A stretch of 64,000 nucleotides of DNA from Chitinilyticum aquatile DSM 21506 (GCF_000430805.1 NZ_AUMS01000004.1:372001-436000); one strand, 5' to 3'. Numbered from the stretch's first letter, positions 39,691 to 49,434 are shown. The notes: a model not told the origin generated them from the letters alone. Program-made: numbers and translations.

Positions 39691-41445
39691 TTATCCCGCG
39701 TCGCTGAACTGCACCGCATGCATCTGCGCGTACAGCCCGCCTTGTGCCAGCAGTTCGGCGTGGCGGCCGGTTTCGACGATCTTGCCGTGGCGCATCACGA
39801 CGATGCGGTCAGCGTTTTCGATGGTCGACAGCCGGTGGGCGATGACCAGCGTGGTGCGATTTTTCATCAGGTTTTCCAGCGCGGCCTGCACCTTGCGTTC
39901 CGATTCGGTGTCGAGCGCCGAGGTGGCTTCGTCCAGAATCAGGATCGGCGCATTCTTGTAGATGGCGCGGGCGATGGCGAGGCGCTGGCGCTGGCCGCCA
40001 GAGAGTCGCACGCCGTTTTCGCCCAGCTCGGTATCAAAGCCCTGCGCCATCTGTTCGATGAATTCGGTGGCGAAGGCCGCGTCGGCGGCAGCGCGGATGC
40101 GCTCCATGTCCGGCCTGGCGTCGCCATAGGCGATGTTGGCGCTGACCGAATCGTTGAACAGCACCACGTCCTGGCTGACCAGTGCGATCTGGCTGCGCAG
40201 ATTGCCGAGCTGGTAATCGGCCAGGGCAACGCCATCGAGCAGGATGCGCCCTTCGACCGGCTCGTAGAAGCGCGGCATCAGGTTGGCGAGCGTGGTCTTG
40301 CCGGAGCCGGACGAGCCGACGAGCGCGACAGTCTGGCCCGCCGGAATGTCGAGACTGACGCCATCGAGCGCCCATCTTTTCTCATCCGTGCTGTTTTCGT
40401 CACCGTAATGGAAACGCAGGTTCTCGATGCGGATGTCGCCGCGTGCGCGCTCGATGGTGCGCGTCCCGGTGTCGCGCTCGGCTTCCTGGTCGAGCACGTG
40501 ATACACCGATTCAGCGGAAGCCAGCCCCTTGTTGAGCTGTTCGTTCATCTTGGTGATGCTCTTGATCGGCGCCTGCATCGCCATCATGGCAACAATGAAG
40601 GCCACAAATCCGCCAGCCGTGAGGTGGCCGGCCTGTGCCTGCAGTGTGGCGAAGTAGATGACGATGGCGAGCGTGGTGCCGATCATCATCATCATCAGGC
40701 TGGAATTCAGGCTGGAGGTGGCGGTCTGCTTCACATTCACCAGGCGCAGCCTGTTGTTCACCGCGCCGAAGCGGCCTTTTTCATATGCCTGTCCGCCGAA
40801 GATTTTCACCACGCGCTGGCCGGAGAAGGCTTCGTCGAGCGTGCTGGTGATGATGCCGACCTGGCTTTGCGATTCGCGCGCGAGCCGGCGCTGGCGTTTA
40901 CCCACCAGCCGGATGCTCAGTGCTACGCCCGGAATCAGGCCGATGCACAGCAAGGTGAGGCGCCAGTCCTGGTAGAGCATCACGCCGAGGTAGAAACACA
41001 CCGAGAGGATGTCGCGTACGAAGACGGTCATCACCTGGATGCTGGCCTGCATGATCTGGTTCACATCGTTGGTGATGCGCGAAATCAGTACGCCGACCGA
41101 GCTCTGGTCGAAAAAGCGCACCGGCATGTTGATCATGCGCGCGAACATCTTGTCGCGCAGGTCGGCAACGACACGGGTGCCGAGCCAGTTGCTGGTGTAT
41201 TCGTTGCCGAAATTCGTCAGCATGCGCAGGATGGCCAGCCCGAAAATCTGCGCGGGCACGACCCAGGCGGCAGTGTGGGCGAGCGAATCGGCTTTCAGGT
41301 TCTGGTCGATCAGCGGTTTGAGCAGCAGCGTCATGCCGGCGTCAACGGCCGCCGCCAGGCCAAGGCAAACCATATTGAAGAGGATGATCGGCCAGTAGGG
41401 TTTGATTTCACCCAGTACGCGGAAATAGAGCTGCCTGCTGTTCAT
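39691..41445 (-). CDS. msbA: Lipid A flippase, ABC transporter MsbA
   Basis: 584-residue half-transporter (homodimer) moving lipid A-core across the inner membrane. Residues 1-320 carry six membrane helices and the long intracellular loops (ARMINMPVRFFDQSSVGVLISRITNDVNQ is typical of MsbA). The ATPase domain has Walker A VGSSGSGKTT, signature LSGGQRQRLAIAR, and Walker B ILILDEATSALD, then the H loop AHRLSTIE. The start at 41445 has AAGGGAG 6 nt upstream; the longer version to 41496 is less likely. It is the last of a run (lpxC-rsmE-msbA) of leftward genes; lpxK and kdsB are not next to it here. Confidence 0.96.
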   Translation of the reverse strand: MNSRQLYFRVLGEIKPYWPIILFNMVCLGLAAAVDAGMTLLLKPLIDQNLKADSLAHTAAWVVPAQIFGLAILRMLTNFGNEYTSNWLGTRVVADLRDKMFARMINMPVRFFDQSSVGVLISRITNDVNQIMQASIQVMTVFVRDILSVCFYLGVMLYQDWRLTLLCIGLIPGVALSIRLVGKRQRRLARESQSQVGIITSTLDEAFSGQRVVKIFGGQAYEKGRFGAVNNRLRLVNVKQTATSSLNSSLMMMMIGTTLAIVIYFATLQAQAGHLTAGGFVAFIVAMMAMQAPIKSITKMNEQLNKGLASAESVYHVLDQEAERDTGTRTIERARGDIRIENLRFHYGDENSTDEKRWALDGVSLDIPAGQTVALVGSSGSGKTTLANLMPRFYEPVEGRILLDGVALADYQLGNLRSQIALVSQDVVLFNDSVSANIAYGDARPDMERIRAAADAAFATEFIEQMAQGFDTELGENGVRLSGGQRQRLAIARAIYKNAPILILDEATSALDTESERKVQAALENLMKNRTTLVIAHRLSTIENADRIVVMRHGKIVETGRHAELLAQGGLYAQMHAVQFSDAG

Positions 41446-41539
41446 GTTGACTCCCTTCGAGCCGCGCATTATCGCCGAAATGCGGGCCGGGAGCATGCGG
41501 CAAATGTCCTTGCCGCCTCACCGACTTGCGGCGCTGGCA

Positions 41540-42262
41540 TCAGAAATCGCCGTAGCGCGCCTGCAAGAGCCCGGCCACCACCGGCGTAACCGTTTCGGCA
41601 CGGAAAAGGCGCGGGCCAAGCACAACAGGGGTATAGCCCTGTAGCCCAGCAGATTCGTCTTCTTGCCGGCTAAACCCCCCTTCGGGGCCAACCAGCATCA
41701 CGGCGCTGGCGGCGCTGGCTGGCAGGCTGTCCCAGCTCACGGCACCGGTCGGGCACAGCAGCAGTTTCAACTCAGCAGCGCAGGGGCGCGCCAGCCATTG
41801 TTCAAGGCTGATGATGGGAAGAATCTGCGGAACACGGGTGCGGCCGCACTGTTCAGCAGCAGCGGCGGCAACGCCTTCCCAGTGGGCGATGCGTTTCTCG
41901 GCACGCTCGCCACTCAGGCGCTGCTGGCAGTACTGACTGGTGATCGGCTGGATGACATTTACGCCGAGTTCGGTAGCCTTCTGGATCGTGTAATCCATGC
42001 GGTCCGCCGCCGTGATGCTCTGCACCAGCGTGAGATGCAGCGGCGATTCGCGCGTGGTGGCGTCAAAGCTGGCCACGCGCACCGAGACGCTGCGCTTGCC
42101 CATCGCGGTAATCACCGCAGTGTGCTCGCCGCCTTCACCATTGAAGAGCGTGATGGCTTCGCCTGGCTGCATGCGCAAGACCTGCACATGGCGGGACTGG
42201 GCTTCCGGCAGATCGAATTCGGAGCCGGCAACAAGCGGCTGGGGCAGATGGAAACGCGGCAT
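41540..42262 (-). CDS. rsmE: 16S rRNA (uracil(1498)-N3)-methyltransferase
   Basis: 240-residue SPOUT methyltransferase adding a methyl group to N3 of U1498 in helix 44 of 16S rRNA using S-adenosylmethionine. N-terminal PUA-like part (MPRFHLPQPLVAGSEFDLPE ... RHVQVLRMQPGE), then the trefoil-knot catalytic domain with KATELGVNVIQPITSQYCQ and the SAM-binding VMLVGPEGGFSRQEDE, and a C-terminal LGPRLFRAETVTPVVAGLL. It follows lpxC by 2 nt, so the two are probably cotranscribed. Confidence 0.95.
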   Translation of the reverse strand: MPRFHLPQPLVAGSEFDLPEAQSRHVQVLRMQPGEAITLFNGEGGEHTAVITAMGKRSVSVRVASFDATTRESPLHLTLVQSITAADRMDYTIQKATELGVNVIQPITSQYCQQRLSGERAEKRIAHWEGVAAAAAEQCGRTRVPQILPIISLEQWLARPCAAELKLLLCPTGAVSWDSLPASAASAVMLVGPEGGFSRQEDESAGLQGYTPVVLGPRLFRAETVTPVVAGLLQARYGDF

Positions 42263-42264
42263 GG

Positions 42265-43179
42265 TCAGATATCGAGCGGTGGCAGGTCGTGGAAGCTGGA
42301 CGGCACGTCTTCGCGGCGCGTAAACGTGACAAATTCATACGAATCCGGATCGGCGAGCATGGCGCGCAGCAGCTTGTTGTTGAGCGCGTGGCCGGACTTG
42401 AACCCGGAAAAACTGGCAATCAGCGGGTGGCCGAGGATGTAAAGGTCGCCAATGGCGTCGAGAATCTTGTGGCGCACGAATTCATCCTCGAAGCGCAGGC
42501 CGCCTTCGTTGATGACGCGGTATTCGTCGATCACGACGACATTGTCCATATTGCCGCCGCGGGCCAGTCCGTTGGCGCGCAGGTATTCGACCTCGTGAAT
42601 GAAGCCGAAGGTGCGCGCGCGCGCAATTGCGTCGATGTAATTGGTGTTGGCGAAATCGAAGGCCACGGTCTGGCTGGATTTCTTGAAGGCCGGGTGCTGG
42701 AAATCGATGGTGAGCTGCACCTTGTAGCCGTCGTGCGGCTCGAGCTTCACCCATTTGTCGCCGTCGTGCACTTCGAGCGGCTTTTTCACGCGCACGAAAC
42801 GCTTGGCCGCCGGCTGGTCGAGTACACCCGCACTCTGGATCAGGTAGATGAAGGGGGCCGCCGAGCCATCCATGATCGGCATTTCCTGCGCGTCGACTTC
42901 GACGAGCACATTGTCCAGCCCCAGCCCGGCAAAGGCCGACATCAGGTGCTCGATGGTTCCGACCCGCACATCATTGACGACCAGCGTGGACGACATGCGC
43001 GTGTCGTTGACCTGATCGGGGTGCACGCGAAACGGTTCGGTGCCGGCCAGATCGACCCGATGAAAGCGGATGCCGGAATCGATCGGGGCCGGCTTGAGCG
43101 TCAGCGTCGTCTTGACGCCGGAATGCAGGCCGACGCCGGTCGCGCGGATGGGGGTTTTCAGGGTGCGTTGCTGGAACAT
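42265..43179 (-). CDS. lpxC: UDP-3-O-acyl-N-acetylglucosamine deacetylase
   Basis: 304-residue zinc enzyme for the committed step of lipid A synthesis. Zinc and active-site residues are in place: [12 protein letters not shown] (His near 79), [20 protein letters not shown] (His and Asp near 237-241), and [13 protein letters not shown] (His near 264). Normal family length. It is the next gene after ftsZ on this strand, as usual in Gram-negative dcw clusters, but a 441-bp gap with a terminator separates them, so it has its own promoter. The 441-bp gap is described separately. Confidence 0.97.
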   Translation of the reverse strand: MFQQRTLKTPIRATGVGLHSGVKTTLTLKPAPIDSGIRFHRVDLAGTEPFRVHPDQVNDTRMSSTLVVNDVRVGTIEHLMSAFAGLGLDNVLVEVDAQEMPIMDGSAAPFIYLIQSAGVLDQPAAKRFVRVKKPLEVHDGDKWVKLEPHDGYKVQLTIDFQHPAFKKSSQTVAFDFANTNYIDAIARARTFGFIHEVEYLRANGLARGGNMDNVVVIDEYRVINEGGLRFEDEFVRHKILDAIGDLYILGHPLIASFSGFKSGHALNNKLLRAMLADPDSYEFVTFTRREDVPSSFHDLPPLDI

Positions 43180-43435
43180 GGCGGAAACTCGTAAGCGACA
43201 GCCGCATTCTAGCAGCGGGATTTCACCGGCTGTATTGATTCGGGCAATCGGGATGATTGGCTGCGCTTAATCAGGGAGCTAAAAACCGCCTGTAGTCCGG
43301 GTTTTCACGGCGAAACCGGGAAAAAGCACGAAAAGAAAAACCTAGACACTGATTTTGCAGATGCCGATTTGCGCAGGGCCCTGCCCGGCGCTTGCTGCCG
43401 GCGGGACCCCCGCTTTTACCGGCGAGTACAGACGC

Positions 43436-43470
43436 AAAAGCCCGCCAGCCCGGGTCAGGGTGCTGGCGGG
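43436..43470 (-). terminator. Intrinsic terminator downstream of ftsZ
   Basis: On the reading strand the stem CCCGCCAGC/GCTGGCGGG, with a loop of about 12 nt, is followed by T4. It ends the dcw cluster about 150 nt after the ftsZ stop. Confidence 0.75.
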
Positions 43471-43511
43471 TTTGCTGATGCTGGCGGGTACTGCTTGCTA
43501 CTGGAGCTGCT

Positions 43512-43612
43512 GACAGAATCCGGTGCAACGGTGCTGGCAAGGCGCGCGAGCTGCTGGCCGTACAGGGTGGTGTACGGCCGGTGAGCACAACGCAGGCCAG
43601 CAGGATTCTGTC
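43512..43612. other. Long nested inverted repeat immediately after ftsZ
   Basis: Outer arms GACAGAATCC (43512-43521) and GGATTCTGTC (43603-43612) are perfect complements; inside, GGCCGTAC (43556-43563) and GTACGGCC (43572-43579) form a second perfect hairpin with an 8-nt loop. On the ftsZ strand it begins 9 nt after the stop codon. It could be a 3'-UTR element protecting ftsZ mRNA, or a small RNA. Confidence 0.4.
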
Positions 43613-43620
43613 TGCGGCCC

Positions 43621-44802
43621 TTAGTCGGCCTGGCGGCGCAGGAAGGCCGGAATGTCCATATCGACATTGCTGCCCACGCTGACCGGGGTACGGCCTGTGC
43701 TGGCACCCGCTTCTGAGCCGCGACGGTTGTTGCGCCAGATCGCCGGGGTATCGAAGTCTTCCGGGTTGATCACGGCGTTGTCGGTGCCGGTTTTCAGAGC
43801 CGGAGTGCTGACGACGGACAACTGCGGCTTGACGGCTTCCTTGCCGCCCAGACCGGTGGCGATCAGCGTCACGCGGATTTCATCACCCAGGCTGTCGTCG
43901 TAGACCAGACCATGCTTGACGATGGCATCTTCGGAAACCTGCTCGTGGATGATTTTCATCGCACGACTGATTTCAGCCTTCTTCAGCGAGGTGCGGCTGC
44001 CGGAGAAGTTGACCAGTACGCCGCGGGCACCCTTGAAGCTGATGTTGTCCAGCAGCGGGCTGTGGATGGCGGCCTCGGTGGCACGCTCGGCACGGTCTTC
44101 ACCAGCGGCGCGGGCGGAGCCCATCATGGCCATGCCGACTTCGCGCATCACGGTCTGCACGTCGGCAAAGTCGACGTTGATCAGGCCCGGGTAATGGATG
44201 ATTTCGACGATGGAAGCGACGGCATCACGCAGCACGTTGTCGGCGGCGCGGAAGGCTTCGTCGATGGTCACGTCTTCGCCCAGCACTTCTTCGAGCTTGG
44301 CGTTGGAAACGATGATCAGCGAATCAACGTAGCGCGAAAGTTCGTCGATGCCGGCCTGGGCGATTTTCTGGCGTACGCCTTCATCGGTGCCCGGTTTGCA
44401 GACCACGCCGACGGACATGATGCCCTTTTCGCGGGCGATCTGGGCAATGACAGGTGCTGCGCCGGTACCGGTGCCGCCGCCCATGCCGGCCGTGATGAAC
44501 AGCAGGTCGGCGCCGTCGATCAGCTCGGCCAGGCGCTCGCGGTCTTCCTCGGCTGCCTGGCGGCCCATTTCCGGCTTGCAGCCGGCACCGAAACCGCGGG
44601 TTACGGCCTGACCCAGCTGCAGCACGTCATCGGCTTGCGACTGGCCCAGTACCTGGGCGTCGGTGTTGGCAGCAATGAACTGCACGCCGCGCAGATTGTG
44701 TTCGATCATGTTATTGATCGCGTTGCAACCGGCGCCACCCACGCCGATTACCTTGATGTTCACGTTATGAACTGATTCTTGTACTTCGATGGTCAATGCC
44801 AT
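43621..44802 (-). CDS. ftsZ: Cell-division GTPase FtsZ
   Basis: 393-residue tubulin homologue forming the Z ring. GTP-binding VIGVGGAGCNAINNM at the N-terminus, the tubulin signature GGGTGTG near residue 107, the T7 loop NVDFADVQTVM, and the conserved C-terminal tail DMDIPAFLRRQAD that binds FtsA and ZipA. The start at 44802 has AGGAG 8 nt upstream. The ORF's longer version to 44835 is unlikely. It is last in the dcw cluster, after ftsA with a 59-nt gap. The linker before the tail is short compared with many homologues. Confidence 0.98.
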   Translation of the reverse strand: MALTIEVQESVHNVNIKVIGVGGAGCNAINNMIEHNLRGVQFIAANTDAQVLGQSQADDVLQLGQAVTRGFGAGCKPEMGRQAAEEDRERLAELIDGADLLFITAGMGGGTGTGAAPVIAQIAREKGIMSVGVVCKPGTDEGVRQKIAQAGIDELSRYVDSLIIVSNAKLEEVLGEDVTIDEAFRAADNVLRDAVASIVEIIHYPGLINVDFADVQTVMREVGMAMMGSARAAGEDRAERATEAAIHSPLLDNISFKGARGVLVNFSGSRTSLKKAEISRAMKIIHEQVSEDAIVKHGLVYDDSLGDEIRVTLIATGLGGKEAVKPQLSVVSTPALKTGTDNAVINPEDFDTPAIWRNNRRGSEAGASTGRTPVSVGSNVDMDIPAFLRRQAD

Positions 44803-44843
44803 TTTGTTTCTCCTCTGACCCGATTTTACCGCCAAGCTGAATT

Positions 44844-44859
44844 AATCAGAAATCTGATT
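44844..44859. promoter_or_regulatory. Small palindrome between ftsA and ftsZ
   Basis: AATCAGA AA TCTGATT is a perfect 7-bp palindrome lying directly after the ftsA stop codon. It could be an RNA processing or weak attenuation signal; no factor is known to me. Confidence 0.3.
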
Positions 44860-44861
44860 GC

Positions 44862-46094
44862 CTAAAAATTGTCTTTAAACCACGACTTCATGCGACCAAA
44901 AATATCGCCGATGCCAGCGTCCTTGCCGCGTCCCATCGGGTTTTTCATCATCTGTTCGCGTGCCAGCAGCAGTAAGCCGACTGCTGTCGAATAACGCGGG
45001 TTCTTCACCACCTCGGCCAGGCCGCCGACATACTTCGGCAAACCCAGACGGACCGGCATGTGGAAAATCTCTTCACCGAGTTCGACCATGCCCGGCATCA
45101 GTGCCGCGCCACCGGTAATGACGACGCCGCTGGAGAGGCGCTCGGCAAAGCCGGAGCGGCGCAGTTCCTGCAGCACCATGCTGTAAAGCTCTTCAACGCG
45201 GGGCTCGACCACTTCAGCGAGCGTATGGCGGCTCATCTGGCGTGCACCGCGCTCACCCACGCCCGGCACTTCGATCATGGCCGACGGGTCGGTCATGTGG
45301 CGCAGGGCGACGCCATGCTGCATCTTGATGCTTTCGGCTTCTCCGGTCGGCGTGCGCAGCGCCATGGCGATGTCATTGGTGACCTGGTCGCCGGCAATCG
45401 GAATCACCGCCGTGTGGCGGATTGCACCGTTGATGAATACGGCCATGTCGGTGGTACCGCCACCGATGTCGACCAGACACACACCGAGTTCCTTCTCGTC
45501 TTCAGTGAGCACCGCATGGGCACTGGCGAGCGGCTGGAGTACGACCTCGGCAATTTCGAGCCCGCAGCGGCGGATGCACTTGGTGATGTTCTGCACCGAC
45601 GAGACTGCTCCCGAGACGATGTGCACGCGCACTTCAAGGCGCACGCCGGACATGCCCAGCGGCTCTTTCACGTCTTCCTGGCCGTCGATCACGTATTCCT
45701 GCGGCAGGATGTGCAGCACCTGATGGTCGGTGGGAATGTTCACCGCGCTGGCGGTTTCGATCACGCGGTCGATGTCGGCCTGCGTCACCTCGCGATCCTT
45801 GATGGCGACCATGCCGTGCGAATTGATGCCCTTGATGTGGCTGCCGGCAATGCCGGTGAAGACTTCGCGGATCTTGCAGTCGGCCATCAGCTCGGCTTCA
45901 CCCAGCGCCGACTGGATGGCGGACACCGTTTTCTCGATGTCGACGACGACGCCGCGCTTGAGTCCCCTGGACGCAGCCGAACCCAGGCCCACCACATTCA
46001 GGGCGCCTTCATCGGTGATTTCGGCCACTACCGCCACCACTTTCGATGTGCCGATATCCAGGCCGACGATGAGATTTTTTGCGTCTCTAGTCAC
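44862..46094 (-). CDS. ftsA: Cell-division protein FtsA
   Basis: 410-residue actin-like ATPase tethering FtsZ to the membrane. Features: LIVGLDIGTSKVVAVVAEI at the N-terminus, 1C subdomain region (KDREVTQADIDRVIETA), VLVDIGGGTTDMAVF-like LVDIGGGTTDMAVF near 205, and the C-terminal amphipathic helix FGRMKSWFKDNF. The start codon is GTG (46094), with GAGG 5 nt upstream. It is 83 nt from ftsQ and 59 nt from ftsZ, AT-rich gaps that may hold internal promoters. Confidence 0.97.
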   Translation of the reverse strand: MTRDAKNLIVGLDIGTSKVVAVVAEITDEGALNVVGLGSAASRGLKRGVVVDIEKTVSAIQSALGEAELMADCKIREVFTGIAGSHIKGINSHGMVAIKDREVTQADIDRVIETASAVNIPTDHQVLHILPQEYVIDGQEDVKEPLGMSGVRLEVRVHIVSGAVSSVQNITKCIRRCGLEIAEVVLQPLASAHAVLTEDEKELGVCLVDIGGGTTDMAVFINGAIRHTAVIPIAGDQVTNDIAMALRTPTGEAESIKMQHGVALRHMTDPSAMIEVPGVGERGARQMSRHTLAEVVEPRVEELYSMVLQELRRSGFAERLSSGVVITGGAALMPGMVELGEEIFHMPVRLGLPKYVGGLAEVVKNPRYSTAVGLLLLAREQMMKNPMGRGKDAGIGDIFGRMKSWFKDNF

Positions 46095-46177
46095 TGAAAA
46101 CCTCTTTACCTAAACCAGTACTTTAAGTTTCCCGGTTAATTAATTGCTTTATATAGAATTATTCAAAATTCAGCCAC

Positions 46178-46939
46178 TCAGGCCGATGCACGTACCGGCT
46201 TGGGTCTTGCCACCGGTGCCGATGCATTGGCGGCCTCGGGCCTGTAATCCGGCAAGCGCACGGCAAAACCGTTCGGATACCGCAAATCCACATACTCGAA
46301 CGGCTGCTGCAGACGGGCCAGCGAGTGCGAGTAGGCGTTTACAAAACGCGCTACCCGTTCGCGGGCGCTGTCGCGGCCGATTTCGACAATCAGCTGTTTG
46401 TCCAGTTGCATGCGCCAGGCGCGGCGGTCGGACAGCCAGACATGCGTCGGTTTTCTGCCTATCGGTTGCAGCGCTGCCGTCAGAGCGACCAGCCCGTCGA
46501 CCATTTCCTTTTCCGTGCCTTCCGGCCCTTCCAGTACCGGCAGTTCTTCGCCGGATGCCGCGTCGAAGCGCTCGCCGTGGACATTCACCAGCCCCGCGGC
46601 TCCCCAGCGTGCAATGGCGCGGTGTTCCTCGATATTCACTTCCAGCTTGTCCGGCCAGCGCCGGCGTACTTCCACTTTTCTTACCCACGGCAGCTTCTCG
46701 AATGCCTGCCGCGTTTTGTCCAGATCCAGCGTGAAGAAGGTGCCCTTCACTTCGTTCTTCACGATGTACTGCAATTGCTCGCGCGTGATGTGCTCCAGAT
46801 TGCCATCCACCTTGATGCGCTTGACCGGAAACAGCGGTGAATGCACCGTGAGGAACAGCAGCGAGTAGAACAGCAGCAGCAGCGCCAATGCGGTGAGCAA
46901 ATTGGCCAGCCAGAGCAGCAGTTGCGGCTTATCCCACAT
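46178..46939 (-). CDS. ftsQ: Cell-division protein FtsQ
   Basis: 253-residue bitopic divisome protein that recruits FtsL-FtsB. Membrane helix LANLLTALALLLLFYSLLFLT near residues 11-31, then the POTRA domain (FPVKRIKVDGNLEHITREQLQYIV) and the beta domain (VRRRWPDKLEVNIEEHRAIARWG). The extreme C-terminus has an Ala/Pro/Arg-rich tail. In this cluster the distance to the preceding ddl gene is 170 bp, unlike the tight spacing elsewhere, because a GC-rich foreign-looking block lies between them. Confidence 0.95.
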   Translation of the reverse strand: MWDKPQLLLWLANLLTALALLLLFYSLLFLTVHSPLFPVKRIKVDGNLEHITREQLQYIVKNEVKGTFFTLDLDKTRQAFEKLPWVRKVEVRRRWPDKLEVNIEEHRAIARWGAAGLVNVHGERFDAASGEELPVLEGPEGTEKEMVDGLVALTAALQPIGRKPTHVWLSDRRAWRMQLDKQLIVEIGRDSARERVARFVNAYSHSLARLQQPFEYVDLRYPNGFAVRLPDYRPEAANASAPVARPKPVRASA

Positions 46940-47109
46940 GTTTTTCCCCTTGCTGCGCTACTGCGCCGCCCCCAGACTGCGTCGCGCGCTGCTCGCCATC
47001 CTCACGTACCGCATGTACGTTCCGGTGGCTGCGCTGCGGACTCCTTGCCTGGAGCCGGCTCGCTACGCACATCAAGGGGAAAAAAGCTTCGAACACGTTT
47101 TCTGCTCTC
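46940..47109. repeat. GC-rich block inserted between ddl and ftsQ
   Basis: No gene is supported. A dense GC-rich stretch (about 46958-47085) holds a palindrome ACGTAC CGCAT GTACGT (47004-47020) and is flanked by AT-rich ends (GTTTTTCCCCTTG and GGGGAAAAAA). It interrupts an otherwise gapless operon and looks like a small mobile or repeat element. Confidence 0.5.
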
Positions 47110-48021
47110 CTACAGCGTGGTGTCCAGCACCTTCAGCACCAGATCCTCGTAGCTCAGCCCTGCTTCGCGGGCTGCCATCGGGAACAGGCTGTGGCTGGTC
47201 ATGCCCGGAGCGGTGTTTGCTTCGAGCAGGTAAATGGTGCCATCGGTGTCGGTCAGAAAGTCGATGCGCGCCCAGCCCGAAGCACCCAGTACCCTATAGG
47301 CTTTCTCGGAAAGCTGGCGGGCCAGTGCTTCGTCGGCGTCCGACAGGCCCGCCGGGCAGCGGTATTCGGTATCGTCACGCAGGTACTTGGCGTCGTAGTC
47401 ATAGAACTCGGTTGCCGGAATGATGCGCACCGATGCTAGCGCCTTGCCGTCCAGCACGGCGCAGGTGAACTCGCCACCGGCGATATTGCGTTCGGCCAGC
47501 ACGATGGCATCGTGCTTCGAGGCTTCGGCCCAGGCTGCCTGGCATTCGTCCAGTGATTTCAGCTTCACCACGCCGACACTCGATCCCTCGCTGGCAGGCT
47601 TCACGAAGAGCGGCAGGCCGAGTTCGTCAGCGGCGCGCACCAGTTCGTCGGCACTCTCAACGATGCGGTATTCGGGCACCGGCAGACCGGCAGCTTCCCA
47701 CAGCAGCTTGGTGCGCCACTTGTCCATGGCAATCGCCGAGGCCATTACGCCGCAGCCGGTGTAGGGAATGCCGAGGAATTCCAGCGCGCCCTGGATGGTG
47801 CCGTCTTCGCCGCCACGGCCGTGCAGGATCAGGAAGGCGCGGTCAAAGCCTTCGTCCAGCAATGCCGCCAGCGGTTTCTCGGCAGGGTCGAAGGCATGTG
47901 CATTGACGCCGCGGCTTTGCAGTGCGGCCAGCACGCCACCACCGCTCATCAGCGAGACTTCGCGCTCTGCCGAATTGCCACCCATGATCACGGCGACCTT
48001 GCCGTAGTTGTTTGTAGTCAT
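47110..48021 (-). CDS. ddl: D-alanine--D-alanine ligase, DdlB type
   Basis: 303-residue ATP-grasp enzyme joining two D-alanines for the peptidoglycan stem. VAVIMGGNSAEREVSLMSG at the N-terminus, GRGGEDGTIQGALEFLGIPYTG, LFVKPASEGSSVGVVK (ATP binding), and the terminal FLTDTDGTIYLLEANTAPGMT with the Mg-binding residues. It starts 3 nt after murC and belongs to the same leftward unit. Confidence 0.97.
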   Translation of the reverse strand: MTTNNYGKVAVIMGGNSAEREVSLMSGGGVLAALQSRGVNAHAFDPAEKPLAALLDEGFDRAFLILHGRGGEDGTIQGALEFLGIPYTGCGVMASAIAMDKWRTKLLWEAAGLPVPEYRIVESADELVRAADELGLPLFVKPASEGSSVGVVKLKSLDECQAAWAEASKHDAIVLAERNIAGGEFTCAVLDGKALASVRIIPATEFYDYDAKYLRDDTEYRCPAGLSDADEALARQLSEKAYRVLGASGWARIDFLTDTDGTIYLLEANTAPGMTSHSLFPMAAREAGLSYEDLVLKVLDTTL

Positions 48022-48024
48022 CGC

Positions 48025-49434
48025 TCAGTTCTTCACTATCAGTTTTGCCGGTACGCCGCCAATCGACCCGGCGCCCATGGTCATGATCACATCGCCGTCC
48101 TGCGCGCTGGCCAAGATGGTTTCCGGCAGATCGGCGATGCTTTCGACAAAAATCGGTTCGACGCGGCCGGCAACCCGTACCGCGCGGGCCAGCGCCCGGC
48201 CGTCGGCGGCCACGATCGGTGCTTCGCCGGCGGCATAGACCTCGGCGAGAATCAGGCCATCGACGGTCGAGAGCACCTTCACGAAATCCTCGAAGCAGTC
48301 ACGGGTGCGCGTGTAGCGATGCGGCTGGAACGCCAGCACCAGCCGCCGGCCCGGGAACGCGCCACGGGCGGCAGCCAGTGTCGCGGCCATTTCCACCGGG
48401 TGGTGACCATAGTCATCGACCACCGTGATGCTGCCGCGACTGCTGCCGTCTGCTGCCGCTGGCAAGTTCACTTCGCCGTAGCGCTGGAAGCGGCGGCCCA
48501 CGCCGGCGAATTCGGCCAGCGCCTCCTGGATGGCGGCCTCGTCGGCGCCGACTTCCAGTGCCACGCCAATTGCGGCCAGCGTGTTCAGTACGTTGTGGTG
48601 TCCCGGGGTATTCAGCACCACCGGAATGCGGCGGGTTTCGCCGTTTTCCCACACGGCATCGAAATGCATCTGGCCGCCGACGGCACGGATGTTCTCGGCG
48701 CGCAGCATGGCGTCGTCGCTGACGCCATAGGTCGTCACCGGGCTGGTGACACGCGGCAGGATGGCGCGCACGTGCGGATCGTCGATGCACAGCACGGCAC
48801 GCCCGTAGAAGGGCAGATGGTGCAGGAAATCGACGAAGGCCTGCTTCAGTTTCTCGAAATCATGCCCGTAGGTGTCCATGTGATCCTGGTCGATATTCGT
48901 GACGACCGAAATCACCGGGCTGAGCAACAGGAAGGACGCATCACTCTCGTCGGCTTCGGCCACCAGAAAATCACCGCTGCCCAGCCGGGCATTGCTGCCA
49001 GCCGCGTGCAGCTTGCCGCCGATCACGAAGGTCGGATCGAACCCGGCGGCTTCCAGAATCGACGCGGTCAGGCTGGTGGTGGTGGTCTTGCCATGTGTGC
49101 CGGCAATGGCGATGCCCTGCTTCAGGCGCATCAGCTCGGCCAGCATCATCGCGCGCGGCACGACCGGGATTTTCTTTTCGCGTGCGGCGACGACTTCCGG
49201 ATTGTCATCCTTTACCGCGCTGGATATCACCACCACGTCGGCGCCTTGCATGTATTCAGCCGCGTGCCCCAGATGCACGGTGGCTCCGGCTGCCTGCAGG
49301 CGCTGGGTCGTGGCGTTGCTGCCGAGATCCGAGCCGCTGATGGTGTAGCCGAGGTTCAGCAGCACTTCGGCGATGCCGCTCATGCCGACGCCTCCGATGC
49401 CCACGAAATGGATGTGATGGACTTTATGTTTCAT
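48025..49434 (-). CDS. murC: UDP-N-acetylmuramate--L-alanine ligase
   Basis: 469-residue cytoplasmic Mur ligase. N-terminal UDP-binding [20 protein letters not shown]-binding P-loop [11 protein letters not shown], and the Mur family [10 protein letters not shown] and [10 protein letters not shown] segments. It adds L-alanine to UDP-MurNAc, the first amino acid of the stem peptide. It starts directly after the murG stop with no spacer. Confidence 0.97.
   Translation of the reverse strand: MKHKVHHIHFVGIGGVGMSGIAEVLLNLGYTISGSDLGSNATTQRLQAAGATVHLGHAAEYMQGADVVVISSAVKDDNPEVVAAREKKIPVVPRAMMLAELMRLKQGIAIAGTHGKTTTTSLTASILEAAGFDPTFVIGGKLHAAGSNARLGSGDFLVAEADESDASFLLLSPVISVVTNIDQDHMDTYGHDFEKLKQAFVDFLHHLPFYGRAVLCIDDPHVRAILPRVTSPVTTYGVSDDAMLRAENIRAVGGQMHFDAVWENGETRRIPVVLNTPGHHNVLNTLAAIGVALEVGADEAAIQEALAEFAGVGRRFQRYGEVNLPAAADGSSRGSITVVDDYGHHPVEMAATLAAARGAFPGRRLVLAFQPHRYTRTRDCFEDFVKVLSTVDGLILAEVYAAGEAPIVAADGRALARAVRVAGRVEPIFVESIADLPETILASAQDGDVIMTMGAGSIGGVPAKLIVKN

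Larger units (their letters stand above)
43180..43620. other. Gap between ftsZ and lpxC
   Basis: No gene is supported. It holds the terminator at 43436-43470 and a structured block directly downstream of ftsZ (43512-43612). The remaining part (43180-43435) should contain the lpxC promoter, but I could not point to a clear -35/-10 pair. Confidence 0.6.

Noticed and set aside
39607-41589. A 660-codon open frame on the + strand opposite msbA
   Set aside because: Antisense to msbA and runs through the palindromic repeat; not protein-like.
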